From: Aphelenchoides besseyi
Taxonomy: Eukaryota; Nematoda; Chromadorea; Rhabditida; Aphelenchoididae
Reading direction: 5' to 3'
Assembly (NCBI GenBank): GCA_024699855.1
Contig: JAMPIQ010000001.1
Span: 5,456,001-5,520,000 of the forward strand
Length of the DNA: 64,000 nt
The notes beneath the pieces were generated by a model. It did no database searches. It worked only from the letters and a program-made list of their open reading frames with translations, and had not been told where the DNA came from. The translations under genes were made by a program, and so were the position numbers. Shown piece after piece: positions 20,205 to 34,206 of this stretch; position 1 is the stretch's first letter, and each line of letters opens with the position of its first letter.

Positions 20205-23200
20205 GACGGCTAAGGAGCACGAAAACGAAGAGAAAACTCGGAGGTCGCTTTTCGGAGCTCGTTTCCTCTGAAAGACGTTGAAGGTCGAGACGTTGAAGTG
20301 CTGAACAAGTTGTTCTGGGTTGCTGCAGAAACGTTTGTTGAACCCAGTAGATGTTCTATGTGGCTTAAACCGATCAGTTGAGTTCTGTGTTGGAGACAAA
20401 CTTCTCAAAAACACTTTCAGCCAAAGAATGTTACCACCACAACATCAACCTTCCACATTCTCTGTCAAATGCGCAGATAAAGCGATAACAGAAAACAAGT
20501 CTTTATTGTGCGATTAGCTTTTAATTTCTTGTTTACATCGTATAATCTGCCTGCAAACATAAGCCTTATCTGATGACTAAGCACTTGGGAATAATTTAAA
20601 AGTTCTATTTTGGGTTGTAATTTAAGACGAAACAAAAGCTTCTGTGCCTTCAGACTTTTGTTACAAAAATTTGGTTGCACTTGTTCTTCATAATCGGACG
20701 TTTATTGACTTTTACAGCTTTTCAATGAGTGTAATTACGTGGACTTTTGACTAAGCAAAGATCAATATTTAGACAACGATGTTAGGCTGTGAATACCCTC
20801 AATTAATCAAAACGGTGCTCTTGAACATCGATTGTCGTCTAATTATAAAGTAAAGTTTGAGAAGGTAAACAAATTGCAGAGAATTCGAATCTTCGTTTGG
20901 GCTCCGGACAATCTGCGGTGAGCCTCTCAGATTTCTTTTGATAAACTCGTCTACGCAATCAACTGCCTTATTCCCGTCCACCGACTTCTTCCTGTCATCC
21001 GCATCTTCAGATTTCGGTGTAAAAGGAAATCCGCGAATTAAGAGTCGAGGGTTGTTTGACGCAAATCTCGACTTAGGGCCACCAAAAGAAACCAAAAACT
21101 AATCAGTGAATCGGAATTCGGGATCCGATTTGTTTTCCAAATATGCGAGTAACATTCGTTCTGGCGATCCGCTTAATTTTGGACCTTAAAGTATCAACGA
21201 GGTCGTCATCCGAGGTCGTCTAATTGGAGACTGATATTCGATAGCTCGATGTTCTTGTCGATTTTGGGTCGTGTATTGGGGTAAGCAGAAAGCAAACGGA
21301 AGCGATTAAATTCGCTTTATTTTGCTTCACTGATTATCACGATTCGATCAGATGACTTCCGGCCAACGGGTGTGGCAAATAGCAACAAACCGTTGGATTC
21401 GAAAGTTGGTTTTGCTTTTCGGTTTTGAACTTTTCAGCTCAAACTTTTTTGCAGTTCGACGTTCTGATTGACCGGTGAGTTTGAAGCTGTTTACAAAATT
21501 CCCTTGTTTTGTTCGTCTATGATCTTAACAGCACACCCTTCCCGCAATATCGAGCGGAAGTGGGGGTGGGAAATCAGCAAAATTTGCGTTTAACTGCCGA
21601 CTATCAACCATTCAAGTCCACCCTCATGTCGCTGTTCTTAAACGCTAAAAACCAATTTGGCTTCTCGTTGATTAAATTGCTTTTTCTGTCCAACTGCTAA
21701 TACGCAAAGATCTAATCCCCTTATTGATTACCATTTGGGCCTTTGGATTCGCACCCAGAAATCACTTTCGGATTTCGATCGAATTCTACGATTTGTGTTA
21801 TCGATTTCAATTCTTTGTTCGCAACCTCTGGGCCGCGAACTTTCTTTACAACCGAAATGCCGACTGTTTGTCTGCCATTTCGATTCCATCGATCGATTCG
21901 AATCTCCGCCCTTCGCAGATTGGATTCGTGTAATTCGAAAGCCTTTCGCAAATTCTGTAAAAAAGCGGAATCTTCTTGTCAAGAAGAGAACAAGATGCCA
22001 ACCGAAAGGAGCTCCTTTTCAATGGTTGAAGTATTTAGAATACGGAGCCTGTGGTTTTTTCCTCTCGCACCATCCGTGGGTTTCTTCTCTTGCCATTTTT
22101 AGTCTTCGGTTGGCTCGTCTGGTTCGCCGGAGGCAATCGGTGGGTCGATTAGCGGAACGAGAAGTTCGGTTTGTAGTCTTTTAGGGCGTGTCTGAAGGTG
22201 AACGGCTGAAAAAAGGTTTGTTGGACCTCTGGCCTCGAAGTGGAACTTCCCGTCCTCTTCCGCGTTTTGCACTCTCCGCAGGGAAATGAAAAGAAATCTT
22301 TGTTTTTATTCACTTTTTGTGACTTGGAGTTTGAATCAAATGAACGTCGAAGGGTGTTGAGTGAACGTTTTCGTTTAGTCACTGGACACAATCATCACAA
22401 CAGAAGGCCCTCGTGAAACAACAAACTCTCACGGGAGGATGTCTTTAATTAGCGAGAAGACTCATTGGTGTGATCGAGTTTTCAACATCGGAAATCATCG
22501 TTGTTGTGAAGCGGCGGGGATGAGCGAAATCGACTGATCTCCGCAACGTCCCCACCGTTATCACGCGTTTGCTGTGTAATTGTCTTCGTGGTAAATTGAC
22601 GAAATGAATCGGAATTGTAAACTGCGAAAGATTCCCTTTTTTGGGCGTTTTTCGTCCACTTTTTGGGTACGAAATTCGCTTATCTCGTTGCGCCACTCCG
22701 CGAGCAAACGCGAAGGTTAACGGCGAAATTTTTTGGAACGCGAAAACAAAAAAAGAAATTTGAACGTGGCAACTGGACAAACGGGAACGTGCGCGTGTTT
22801 ACGCAACACGAGGTTGAAAGCGAAAACTTGCCGATCCGCTTTCTCACGATCGACGTCCCGCGATTTTGCACGTGCACGCGCAAATTCCGATCAAAAATCA
22901 GAACGACGTCGATTGTCCTCCGACTGCAAACTTTTTCGAATGCTCACGCTTTTTCTCCCATAACGCGAAGTATAACGGCGCAATAGTTGTTGTCGAAGAG
23001 GAGAAGCGGAAGAAGAAGAAGAAAAAAGTCCCGGAAAGCAACGGGAGTCCCCAAAAACTATTTCTTGCGTGTTTGTGCAAAGTCTGTTTGCCGCCTTTCG
23101 CCACGCTGAAGGCCGCACGTGGAAATTTTTTTGAATATTTTCTCTCTTTCGAGCCCAACATGTCCCGTGGCTTTTGCGTGAACTTCGACGCACGTCGAGA

Positions 23201-23602
23201 CCACTTTCCGGATTTGTAATTTTCGCTTCAATCGGACGTTCACTTCCTATCAGATTTTTCGAACAAAGCCGTGGCTGAGTCGAACGATTATCGCAAATGT
23301 AAATCGCAACGTTTCGTACGCATAACCGACGTCGATCTTCACGTTACTCGCGGCAATCGATCGTCCTTGAAGGGCGCTGTGAAGAGGCTTTTGGTGTGCC
23401 AATTTCTTTGTTGAAACATCCTCCGCGACTTCGCGTTCCTTATCGTTGATCATCTCTTAACACTCGTCAAGTACCACTCGAACAATTAAACGGCATTTCA
23501 GAACATTTCGACAGCAACATTGGATTCGACAGTCGTTTTGCCGGTTCTTTTTTTTCGTTTGTCTTTCAGTTCGTCCGTTAGTCTTTTTATCTGATCATCG
23601 AC
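20205..23602. other. Long region with no supported gene, upstream of ASK1
   Basis: About 3.4 kb. Overlapping open stretches at 21720-22180 occur on both strands at once and lack splice logic. A minus-strand open frame at 20799-21095 without ATG has mixed composition (KKSVDGNKAVDCVDEFI) and could be an exon, but no partner exon was found. The last 800 bp before ASK1 are rich in CG and in purine runs (gaagaag near 23010) and contain cacgtg (22875), so this is likely promoter and 5' UTR, perhaps with large 5' introns. Confidence 0.45.
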
Positions 23603-26600
23603 ATGTCGTGCGGTTCGAAAGAATCAGCGACCGTTGCTGCAACCAAAGTGATCGCCCAAGCGGCCGTCAATGCGTCGATCGAAGCCGCTGCAGCCGTTGC
23701 TTCGACTTCCGTTCCGAATGCTTCCACCGCCAATGCTCGACCGCCGTTCAAAACGGGCGTTTCGGATCCAACGAACCGCGAGACCCCGAAACATGCGCGA
23801 ATTCTTCAGGTGGTTTTGGTTATGGATAGGAAGATGCCAAAATACAGCAAACAGCGAGAAATGGCTTGTGCAGACATCGAGAAGGTGGCCAATTCGTTGA
23901 ATGTTAAGCTCAGTGTGCGTATCCTTTCTTTTCGTTCGCTTCAATGTTTTTCTTTTCAGCATATCGATTTCAATCGCTTGGACTTCGCCGAAACCACCGC
24001 TTTGGATGCTTTCTACAACGCCGACATTGCGCTCGTCGACTTTACGATCACACAACAACAACCGAGTTTGTGTTATCATGTTGCAGTTCGCGAGTCAATG
24101 GGCCAAAACTACAACATGATCATTATGTACGCGTAAGTTGATTGGTCACTGTGATTCTGTCTACTCTGTTTGTTTATAGTTACGATGAGAACGCCGAGCA
24201 GCGAACTATGGCCGCGTTGATGGTAAGAGTAATTTTCTTTGTGTGACACGAGTTGACTACGCAATTTGGGATTGCACGAAGGTTTACGTGACAGCGAGTT
24301 TCTTGGGGTTTAGCTAATTGGTTGGGGGGGAGAAGTACAACGAAGTTGTTTAAAAAATGACGTTTGTTTAGAAAGGCCGCACCTCAGAGCATCCCGCTTC
24401 TCAGCCCGATCTGCTGGTTTACTTTCAGCCCGCAGACGGTGGAAAGTTTTTGCTTTCAACTGAACCCTTTTCCGCCGATCGTGCACTGATGGAGAGATTC
24501 GAGCCGAGGAATGACCGGTTAGTTCATCTTTGAGCTCTCAATCATTCTTTTCGTAGGTATCCGAAGATTACGAAAAACGGTCGAACTGTCTGCACTTTTG
24601 CTGAACGTCTGTGGAAGGTTCTAACGAACGTGCAAATCGAAGCACAAGCACATGCGCGTGAAAAGTTTCTCAGCGATTTGCGTAAAGTTCGTGAAATGGA
24701 AGATCCCGAGGAAGCGAATGAATTTCTGGACAAAATGAGGAATCGTCTCGACAACTCGGAGGTTCTGAGTGTCGATACCGTACATCAGATGTTGTTGTGC
24801 TTTCGGTGAGTTTCTTGGTCTTAACATGATCAACCGATGTTCTGTAGCGACACGCAAAACTACACTGCGATGATCGCGCTCATCGAGGAGTTGGAGAAAG
24901 TTCAACAAACACAAGTGGTCAACGCACAAGTTGTTCGTTTTCTTTATGCATTCGCTTTGAATCGGTAAGTTCTTTCAAATCGTTTGATTGACAGTTTTGG
25001 TTTTTCAGTCGCAACAATGCGGGAGATCGAGAAAAAGCGTTGGAGAATGTGTTGCAAATTATGGAAATGAACAAAGATAACGTTTCTCCGGATGTGATTT
25101 GCTTGGCAGGTCGCGTGTACAAAGACAAGTTCATTCACAGTAATTACGAGGACGGAAATGCGTTGGACGAAGCCATTGAATGGTATCGAAAAGCGTTCAA
25201 CATTTCACCGTTGGAATACTCTGGAATCAATTTGACTACTCTGTTGAGGGCGAAAGGTGAAATGTTCGAAAACAACGAAGAAATGCAACAAATTGGTTGG
25301 TTTCTGATTTCCATTCGCGTCTAATGTGTATCTTGTAGCCGTTGTTCTGAACAGTTTGCTCGGCCGAAAAGGAGCACTAAGTACGATGACCGACTATTGG
25401 GATGTTGCGACCTTTTTCGAAGTCTCGGTTCTCGCCGAAGACTACAACAAAGCGTGTCAAGCGGCACAGAAAATGGCAACGTTAAAACCACCTACATGGT
25501 TTTTGAAATCTACGATGGAGAACATTAAACTCATCAGTCGATGTGCGGCGACCGTTTCACCGATAGAGAAGGAGAAACAAACGTTCGTGTTTTGGACCGA
25601 GTTCTTTATGGAAGCCATTGAGGGTCACAACTCGACTAGTACTCGTCTGCCAGTGCTTATCCAAGAGATCAATAAGGTAACGGAATGCCCGTTAATATTC
25701 TCGTTTATTCAAATTTCAGCAATTCACTCCTTCGTATTTAACGATTAACACAAATGATGTGATTTTGACTCACGTTCTGGAAACAAGTCAAAAGAAATCG
25801 CCGCCGCCGGGAATTCATCGATGGGAATTCAAACCTAGCAACATCAAAGCGGTCTCTTCATCAAAAAGAGACGATCGAAGCATGTATCTGTACGTCTACG
25901 ACAACTCCGACGATTTTAACATCACATTTCCATCCTCTGCTCATTGCGCGCGGTAAGAAAAGAGTCCACGTTTAGGACTGTGAGTTGTTCAGGGTTCTAC
26001 AATTGATGGATCATTTGGGCGACAATAACAAGAGTAAACTTTTGCACAACACTGAGGTGGACAACAACTTGGCGGTAAGTTGCAGATCTCGTTCGGTCTC
26101 TAACACACCTTGCAGTTCGAATACGAAATCGACAATAACGGCGATCGAGTTGTTTTGGGTGCTGGTACCTATGGAATTGTGTATTCGGCTCGTGATTTGA
26201 CCACTCAACGATCAATTGTGGTGAAAGAAATTGAAGTGAAGAACGAAGAGGAGGTGCAACCTTTGATGGAAGAAATCCAACTGCATTCGACTTTGTCTCA
26301 CGACAATATTGTCCAGTACTTGGGATCGAAAGTAGAGAAACGAAACGAAGGATCCAATGACATTTTTTTGATCTTCATGGAGCAGGTTCCAGGAGGAAGT
26401 TTGAGCTCGTTGTTGCGCAGTAAATGGGGACCATTGGATAACGAGCAGACGATGGCGTTTTACGCGCGACAGATCCTGGAAGGCATTCGTTATTTGCACG
26501 AACAGAAGATTGTGCATCGGGACATAAAGGTACTCAATTCATTTGTCATAACTTTGATTCTCATTTTTAGGGCGAAAATGTTCTTGTGAACACGTACAGC

Positions 26601-29600
26601 GGATTGTGTAAGATCTCGGATTTCGGAACCTGCAAACGTTTGGCCGGTTTGAATCCGGCAACTGACACTTTCAAAGGAACATTGCAGGTTGGAAATATGT
26701 CGAAATTGGTTCGTTTATCTTTTTCCTTTTAGTACATGGCTCCGGAAGTTATCGATCACGGACAACGTGGCTACGGAGCACCAGCAGATATTTGGAGTTT
26801 TGGTTGTACAATGATCGAAATGGCCACTGGAAAACCGCCATTTGTTGAGGTAAATCCAGTCAATCGATTGTTACATTCTCTTTTCAGCTTGGACTTCCAC
26901 AAGCCGCAATGTTCAAAGTTGGCATGTACAAAACGCATCCACCGATTCCCGAGCATCTCACCGATTTGGCCAAAAAATTTATCAAGAAGTAGGCAACTGA
27001 CTTCTTGTTTCTATTAAACGTCCTTTCAGTTGTTTTGAACCGGACGCTAATAAACGTGCCACGGCAAAAGACTTGTTGAAAGATCCGTTTCTTGTTCAAT
27101 ATCAACCAGCGTAAGTTTTTCTCCTCAGCAACCCGCTGTACAATCTCGTTTCAATACAACGACATTATTTTCAGAAGCCGATCGTCCGGTTCGAAGAAAC
27201 AACGATTGGACTCATCGAAACACGCGAATAACAGTGAGTTAACAGTTTGATCTTCAAAGCATTCTATTTGGCGGACGGTTTCTCCGAACTTTTGGACTAA
27301 TTGACATTTGAACTTGGGACTTTGCTTCCTGAATTACTTCCACTTTCTTTCAATTTCTAACGATTTCAACTTTTCTTCATTGGAAATGCCGACAATCAAA
27401 ATAGACATCGGAGTTCAACCGCTTTGTTCGTTTAAAGTTTACTGGAAGACCACGAGAACTGTTTCCATGTACAAGCACAAAGACGATCTTTCACTTTGTT
27501 CTTTTTTCCGAAGATCATAACTTCATAACCTTTTGTGAATACAAACGTGGCAAACGATCAAACATCACTTGCAAAAGTACAAAACTTCCGAATAGCCTTA
27601 TCGTTCTAAAGTTCACAGTGACAAAAATACATCCACTAGTATACTGTAACATAAAAGAAACTTATATGTCGCTTAATTTGCTTCTAAGCTTTGAATCCAT
27701 TAGCCAACTAACCTGAATGCTATCGGTTTTCTTTTCAACTGACCATTGCTTAACAACTCTTTTCTTGCTAAACTCAAAACTTCTCGTCTCTTGCAGAATT
27801 CCATCGAAGCGCATCGCACATGAGTGGAATGAGCATCACCAACGCAATTCAACAGCAAACCCAATACGGACATCCTCAATCGCTTCGACATCGTAAACGT
27901 AACGGTCACGGAGAAGACGGACAAAATCATCAGTTGACTGACTACTCTCAACATCATCGAACTGACGACCCAAATACTCTGCACACTGGAGGATTTCAGT
28001 TCGGTAAGCACATTGAATGCACGTGTGTTGAATTGATTTTGCGCAATGTCCACGCTCTGCTGTTACATGTGATGATCTTCTCCTACTGCAATGCTCCTTG
28101 TGTTCGTGTTAAATCAATTGCTACAAACAAAATTCCACAAAAAACTTTGAACGGTTCGATTACATTTCGTAAATTTGTTGTTCAACCAAAATCTCCATGA
28201 ATACAAAATTAACTCTACATCGTAATTCACTGTTCACTGTCCGGCAAGAAAGTTGTTCACGTGTTTGTTCCAGGGCGCAGCAATTCGGCTCGTCAACATC
28301 GAACGGAATCAGATTCCGCAGCAGCGAACGGACCGTCAGCAGATTTTCTGGCCGAATTGGCTCTGCGATCGGGAGCTGGCGGTGCGAGCGAACAGAAGTT
28401 GCACGCGGAACGTTTGATGCGTGCCGGCGAACGACAGAATTTGCGACTAAAAATCGAACGTCCATCGAACGTGCCCGTCGGGGAAACGACTGCAGCAGGT
28501 AATGACCAACCACGTTTTCGCTCATACTTTTATTCAGGTGCAACAACAGCTCCGGTCCAAGGAACACAACCAAGTCCTCAGCATCTTCAACCGTATCCGG
28601 TGACTATGAATGGAAATGGTTACTTTCACTCCGCTCAATCGACCGTTGTTGCGCGACAACCTCCGGCTTCAGCGTCGCCGTCTTTTGGTCAAAGTTCAAC
28701 GAACAAAACGTCCGGTGGCTTCTTCGAAAACGCGATTCTCGGCGGCGGATTGCACGGCGATCCGAAGATGGACTCTTCGCATTCCGCAGCTTTCCAACAA
28801 GCTCATCAACAAACTCATCATTTGCAACATCATCAACAACAACTTCAGTTTCTCCATCAACACCATCCACATGCCACAACGATTCACGGTGGTCGTCTTT
28901 CGCTCTCCGGTGCGACTCCAAACTCGACAAATACGTCGAGTTTAATCTCCCAACCCACGAGGTTAGTTTTTTAATTAATCCCCGCCAAATGCGAAGTTTA
29001 ACGTTTATTTGAACGGCGCTCGATTACACAAACAGAAAGTTTAACAACACTAATTCCCTCTTTTCCAGCCCGCATCCAATTCATACGCCACTGACTGCAA
29101 GCCCATCGCTCTGTGACACGAGCCCGTTCCTTCAGTTGCCGCCCTCAACGTCGTTGAGTATACCCGAAGAATCAACCCTCGTGAATCGGTTCTTCACGTT
29201 GCAAAAAGACGTCGAACGACGTTCTACGTTGGCGTCGTTGATGAAGGAGCATGAGACGGAGATCATTCGCAAGTGGTTGGAACATTTGCAATGCGAAGTG
29301 CGAGCCGACGAATTAAGAATCGGAACCGAACAACTTCACGATCTGTTGGTTGGAATTCGCGCTTATTTCGTTCCCAAAGAAGACGAATCCTTGCAACTCT
29401 CCCTGGAAAAACTTCAACGTCAGTTCGCCAACGATCAAACCGCTTATTTTCAATTGATCGTAGCGCTCTACGTTTTTCCAAATGCCGTAAGAAAAGAGTT
29501 GATATCAACTGTAATACTTCGATCTTTAGGTCCAACCATCGTTGAAAATGCAGGGAATTAAACCGCATTGGATGTTCACGTTGGACGATTTGATTCGTTC

Positions 29601-30602
29601 GGCCGTTCAATCAGCGATTCAGATTCTATCGCCTGGTAAGCTCAAACGTAATTCTTGCGATCATCTCTGCTTTAGAGCACACTTCTGTTCTGTGTGTTCA
29701 AGAGAAACACTACGGAACTCCAAGTTCGTTGAATCACAATGCAATGAATCAAAATGCCGCCATAAACAGCGATTTGTTGAACGGAATGTATCCGCAACAA
29801 CAACTTCATTCTTCTCTTCAGAATCCGGGGCTTAACTCGTCGGTACGGTGTTTAAGTGGTATTCCCATTTCAACAAACGGACTCGAAAACCCAACGGTCG
29901 ATCAGGAACAACAACAACGTTGTGCCGAGCTGACCGCTCAACATCGTGCATATGCCATGGAGATTCGCAAATTATACGAGGATCTGGTTCAAGTCGAGCG
30001 AGATTACAAGGAACTTCTGGAGCAATCGGTGTTGGAAAGACGCAGAAATTTCGAGCGTCTAAACATGACAAACGGAAACAACAACGGCGTTGGCGGCGGA
30101 TCTTCTTCCTCGTGGTCGGGAAGCACTTCTCGAATAGCGAATGGTGAGTGGTCAGTTGTTGACGTTTCCTCGGCAGTTGGTGGAAATCTGACGGTTAAAA
30201 CTGAAGATCGACTGCTGACGAACGGAAACAGCGATTCGGTTGCGATGGTCAGTTCGCCAATTCAGAACGGTGATTTGTCTATTGAGTGAGTTTTCTTACT
30301 GAAACATCGTTCAATTGTATGTTGTAGCGATGACGAGTCAACATCCTTGTGGTTACGTTCAATTGGTTGTGATCAACGATCCATCAAGAAGCTTTTGGAA
30401 CAATCGTACACTAAGCAAGACATCGTCGATTTTGTTACACGCGAAGAACTAATTCACATCGGAGTTCCGTAAGTTCAGGATTGAAACTGCTTGTCTAAGG
30501 ATTCGTTTTAGCGGCGGAATTACTTGTCGAATTTGGCGTGTGGTTCTTCGAATGCGTTGGGAACAACAACAACGAAAGATGTCTGCTTCTTCTACAACCT
30601 AA
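23603..30602 (+). CDS. MAP3K5: MAP kinase kinase kinase ASK1 (MAP3K5/NSY-1)
   Basis: Stress-activated MAP3K that activates p38 and JNK pathways (NSY-1-SEK-1-PMK-1 in nematode immunity). More than 20 exons, about 1400 residues. Order: Ala-rich N terminus; thioredoxin-binding-type domain ([34 protein letters not shown]); central TPR-like regulatory region ([26 protein letters not shown]-like WFLKS); PH-like segment ([11 protein letters not shown]); then the kinase. Kinase motifs: [48 protein letters not shown], the activation segment TFKGTLQYMAPE and DIWSFGCT. The C-terminal half is Gln/His/Ser-rich, then has a coiled coil ([13 protein letters not shown]) and a final SAM-like domain ([28 protein letters not shown]). 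Two larger introns (27233-27796 and 28003-28274) interrupt the low-complexity part. Confidence 0.95.
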
Positions 30603-31422
30603 TACATTTCTATTAACTTATTTCAATCATATTTTTATATTCGTCTATTTAACATGTATTTTTGTTCAAACAAAACGTTTTTATTTTAAGGGCTCAATCA
30701 TTAACACTTTTGTAGTGTGTGCTGACTTGTGATTGTTGTTTCAGTCTAAAGTCAGCATGCCAATTGCACTTCTCATTTAATGCTGGTTCTCGAGTGGTAG
30801 CTAATGTGTATCTTCTACCGATGGTATTTCAATTTTACCGAGTATTACCACAACTATATGGTTTCATGACAATAGCATATTATCCTTTAAATTTTTATCA
30901 TCATAATCACCTGTTGTACAGTATTACATTCTATTCCGACTCCTAACCTCATTCCTAATGCTCATTGCAGCGTTTGTTCTAAATTGTTTTATGCACACAA
31001 TAAGCACAGATCTCTTGTCGAGTTTTTCAAAAGCACATTCAGAAATTACTCTTGACGTCTACGAACGGATTGAGCAGAGATTCTATAACCCACTATTGTA
31101 CAGAAACTCCCAATAAATTATTTAAACGTCATCCTCGTTCTTGCCGTTGCCAAACTCGATGTTTCACATACGAAGTAGTCGCGTGCTAAGAGCTCCATAA
31201 AAACAACGTCAAGATGTCTACACACGATTGAGTACTTGGAGAACGGAATTTGGTGCAAAAACTCTCACAAGGAGAGGTCCTGGGTGGTCCGTGCCAGTTT
31301 TGGCTGAATTATATATCAATCTACGCGCAATTTGAAGCTAATTTTGAATATCATGCTCATTTTTGCCAATCACAGAATTGGCCGAGTTATTGGCCAAAAA
31401 CACTAAAATTGCTAAAATCTTG
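30603..31422. other. ASK1 3' UTR and intergenic
   Basis: AT-rich, no supported coding sequence. An AATAAA occurs near 31113. The stretch near 31377-31397 carries ggccgagttattggcc, similar to ggccgttttattaggcc inside the inverted repeat that follows. Confidence 0.4.
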
Positions 31423-31968
31423 GTATCGATTTGCTGATTATCGCGGTAAAGTCCGTTTGTTTTTATCTCACTTCATTATGAAGATATTGGCCGTTTTATT
31501 AGGCCAACATTCGTTCCGGATTATGGTCTGCTAATCTTCCCTCGGAAGTGTGAGCTGCAATAGTCGAGTGAGTAAGTGATGGACTTGCGAACTCTTTTGG
31601 AGGTCGCGAGTTCGATTTCTTCGATCGTCACTTTCAAGTGCTGCGTTCTACCAAAACGGTTCCAAACAGTGAGAAAAAAGTCGATTGGATCCCTCGTAGT
31701 CACCTACCATTCACTCTTTTTTCGTTTTTGCTTTGTGGATACAAGACAGCAACTTGCATTCCACAACGGAGAGAATTGAGCCTGCAACCTCCAAAAGAGT
31801 TCGCAAGTCCATCACTTACTCACTCGACTATTGCAGCTCACACTTCCGAGGGAAGATTAGCAGACCATAATCCGGAACGAATGTTGGCCTAATAAAACGG
31901 CCAATATCTTCATAATGAAGTGAGATAAAAACACACGGACTTTACCGCGATAATCAGCAAATCGATAC
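31423..31968. repeat. 182-bp inverted repeat with tRNA-like sequence
   Basis: The left arm 31423-31604 and right arm 31787-31968 are reverse complements with about one mismatch (ccgtttgt versus ccgtgtgt), separated by a 182-bp loop. Each arm contains a Pol III A-box-like tagtcgagtgagtaag and the tract gtgatggacttgcgaactc. Just inside each arm, in the diverged loop, is a B-box-like element (gagttcgatttc on the left, ggctcaattct on the right, read outward in). So the structure looks like two head-to-head copies of a tRNA-derived SINE-like unit, or a foldback element. No clear terminal target-site duplication. Open frames through it are incidental. Confidence 0.8.
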
Positions 31969-32655
31969 TAAGTACTATACAATCGTAGAATTGTTGACAA
32001 TACATGAACGGGAATCACGAAAACCTGTCAAAGAGTTGTCTGTGGACTAAAGAGTTTATGTTTTTTGGTCAAACGTGTGATCCTTACACTAAGTTTCGTT
32101 TTAAAGTAAAAACAGATCGACCACTAGGACTGAAGCAAGTGCTTCATAAGATAGATGTTTTCATGTGAGTTTGCACGTTGTTTGGCTTCTCAGGCGTTTG
32201 AACATTAACTAGTCGAATATGGACACGCACAACAACGAGTGAACTGAAAAGTTGGCTGCAACTCCATTCTTTCATACTTGATTTTGGATCAGCAAAGTTG
32301 TTCGCATTTGATTTCGAAGTGTCTTCGAGGGCTGATTGTCATGTTTTTGGACTTTCAAACAGTTACTCAGTACTAGCGGTCTAAAAAGAGGTTTCGGCAC
32401 AGTGCTATCTCTCTTATTACTATCAAATCAACAGCTAAATTGATTTTTTAATGAATCGAAAATTAATTGGATGTTTTCGCTTCTCGGACCCTCAAATTGA
32501 TTTCAGACGTAGTTCTGTCCCATGAGTTTACATCACAAAATTGTCTTCGAATTGAACTGCTGAAACAGAATCGAACAAAAGTATTCTGGAGTTATAGACG
32601 AAAGTTTATTGGCATCACACACGTGGACAACAAAGAAAGAAAACGAGAGAAGAGA
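31969..32655. other. Intergenic, nothing recognised
   Basis: AT-rich without splice-supported coding sequence. The 3' UTR of the minus-strand gene at 32656 ends here; a plus-strand open frame at 32467-32757 is antisense to that gene. Confidence 0.4.
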
Positions 32656-34066
32656 TTAGTCGAACTTGCAACCCGGCTTGGCCTTGCGACACAAGACTTT
32701 GCACGAGTGAACAGCCGGTCCAACCAACAATCTTTCGGTTCCGCCGTAACCAATTGAAGCACGCTCGTTGCGGACGTCCACTTTGCCCAACACCTCCTTG
32801 CCGTCGATTATCAAAACACCCGGTGAGATATCGCCCTTGTGGTGATTAACGTGGACTGGATGCCATTCCTGCAATTGGAGAAGGTGGTTGGAATTGATGC
32901 AGTCGACGAACTTTGTCGCCGAATTGAGCGGCTTCTTGGAACGGCTTCCAATCGTAGTCGAAACCACGAACATGTTCCGGCATCTCGAAAAGCACTTGCA
33001 AACTGCCGATGTTGTTGCGGTATTCGTGACCTCCCCACGAGAAGTTGGCCGCGATCTTTCCGCCTTCGTTCCAAATCCGACCCATGACCGGCTGAAAGAG
33101 AACTGGAATGAAGGGACGAGAACAAGGAAACTCACTTCACCGGCTTGGTACCACAACGCGACGTATTGATCCGGGTTCTCGTTCGGTAAGGTGTTGAGCG
33201 AACGGAACAACGCACGAACGAGTTTTGCTTGCGGGAATGGATCGCCGGCACGGAAATCGGCCCATTCATTTAACATGACACGAACCATTGGCTTGGCCGG
33301 CGCCTTTGGACATTCGTCACAGGTGCAAGTTGGTGGACCGCCCTGAAATTAAGTGTTCTAAGCTGTCGGAATTTTCAAACTGACCTTCAACTCACGAACG
33401 ATGATCATCATGTCGTTGAGCGCTCGTCCGGTTACTTCTTCGGCAATCTTGTCGTGCGAAAAGTGAGCGACCTCCGACTTGTCCAAATAGCCGAGAAGAG
33501 GACCTTCGGGACGTTTGGCCCAAAAGATTGGCATCGAATCACCACATTTGACGAATTGGCGTTCATCCGCCTTGTCGAAGCGCTCCGAGTACTTGATCCA
33601 ATTATACCTAAACACAACAATCAGACAAGAAGACAGAGAACTCACCAGTAGCCCAACGAACGATGGTCACCGGTGTATTGCAAAACCTGAATTTGGCCAC
33701 CCAGATCCTTGGCACCGGTCAACTCGACGTTCTTGTACGGAAACGAGCACTCCACAACTCCACCATTATTCCAGGCACGCGAGTGAATTGGAACGCCGTG
33801 CTTGTACCTTGGAAGCAACGGATGATCAATAGCTCAAAAATGAACAAATCACCAGAGTGCGACGTACATATTCTGCTGGCCAAGAACCTTCACAGGGTTC
33901 GGTGGAAAACTGGCGCCCACAGGCTGGAAAGCCCAGACATCCTATTTTCAAAAACAATTAAATCGAGACTACTGAAGCCAAAACAACAGAACAAGCCGGT
34001 TCAACAACCACCTGTTCCATTGTCGTTTTCTAATTTTACCTCTTTTGGCGGATGCAAGTTCGGCAT
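32656..34066 (-). CDS. Two-repeat protein with DM9/DUF3421-like C terminus
   Basis: Seven exons join in frame from the ATG at 34066. The product is about 340 residues with an internal duplication: [20 protein letters not shown]...LGGQIQVL in the first half and [22 protein letters not shown]...IGSLQVL in the second. A Cys-rich linker ([14 protein letters not shown]) lies between. The C-terminal part runs [36 protein letters not shown], then [15 protein letters not shown], which resembles DM9/DUF3421 repeats (GxxP...V..G...YGG.E). No signal peptide is visible. Family members are poorly characterised and some DM9 proteins bind carbohydrate. A minus-strand TATA box lies ~93 bp upstream. Confidence 0.75.
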
Positions 34067-34158
34067 GTCGACAAGAGCACAGAACAGAGAGTAGGAGAAG
34101 CGGAGAGAAGTCGTTGAAGGCCCAGAGACCAAGTGAGAGAACAGATTTACGGACTGGC

Positions 34159-34166
34159 CTTTTATA
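34159..34166 (-). promoter_or_regulatory. TATA box between divergent genes
   Basis: Minus-strand TATAAAAG lies 93 bp upstream of the ATG at 34066. The region also separates the divergent small gene starting at 34207, only 141 bp away, so the promoter area is shared. Confidence 0.45.
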
Positions 34167-34206
34167 CTCGCGCAAAATATGCAAATAAGTCTATTGATTT
34201 CTTGTA

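Noticed and set aside
21720..22184. Long open frames on both strands
   Set aside because: Overlapping frames on opposite strands, no splice signals at useful places, no domain-like content.
31576..31892. Open frames inside the inverted repeat
   Set aside because: They follow the repeat symmetry and have no ATG or codon character; the DNA repeat explains them.
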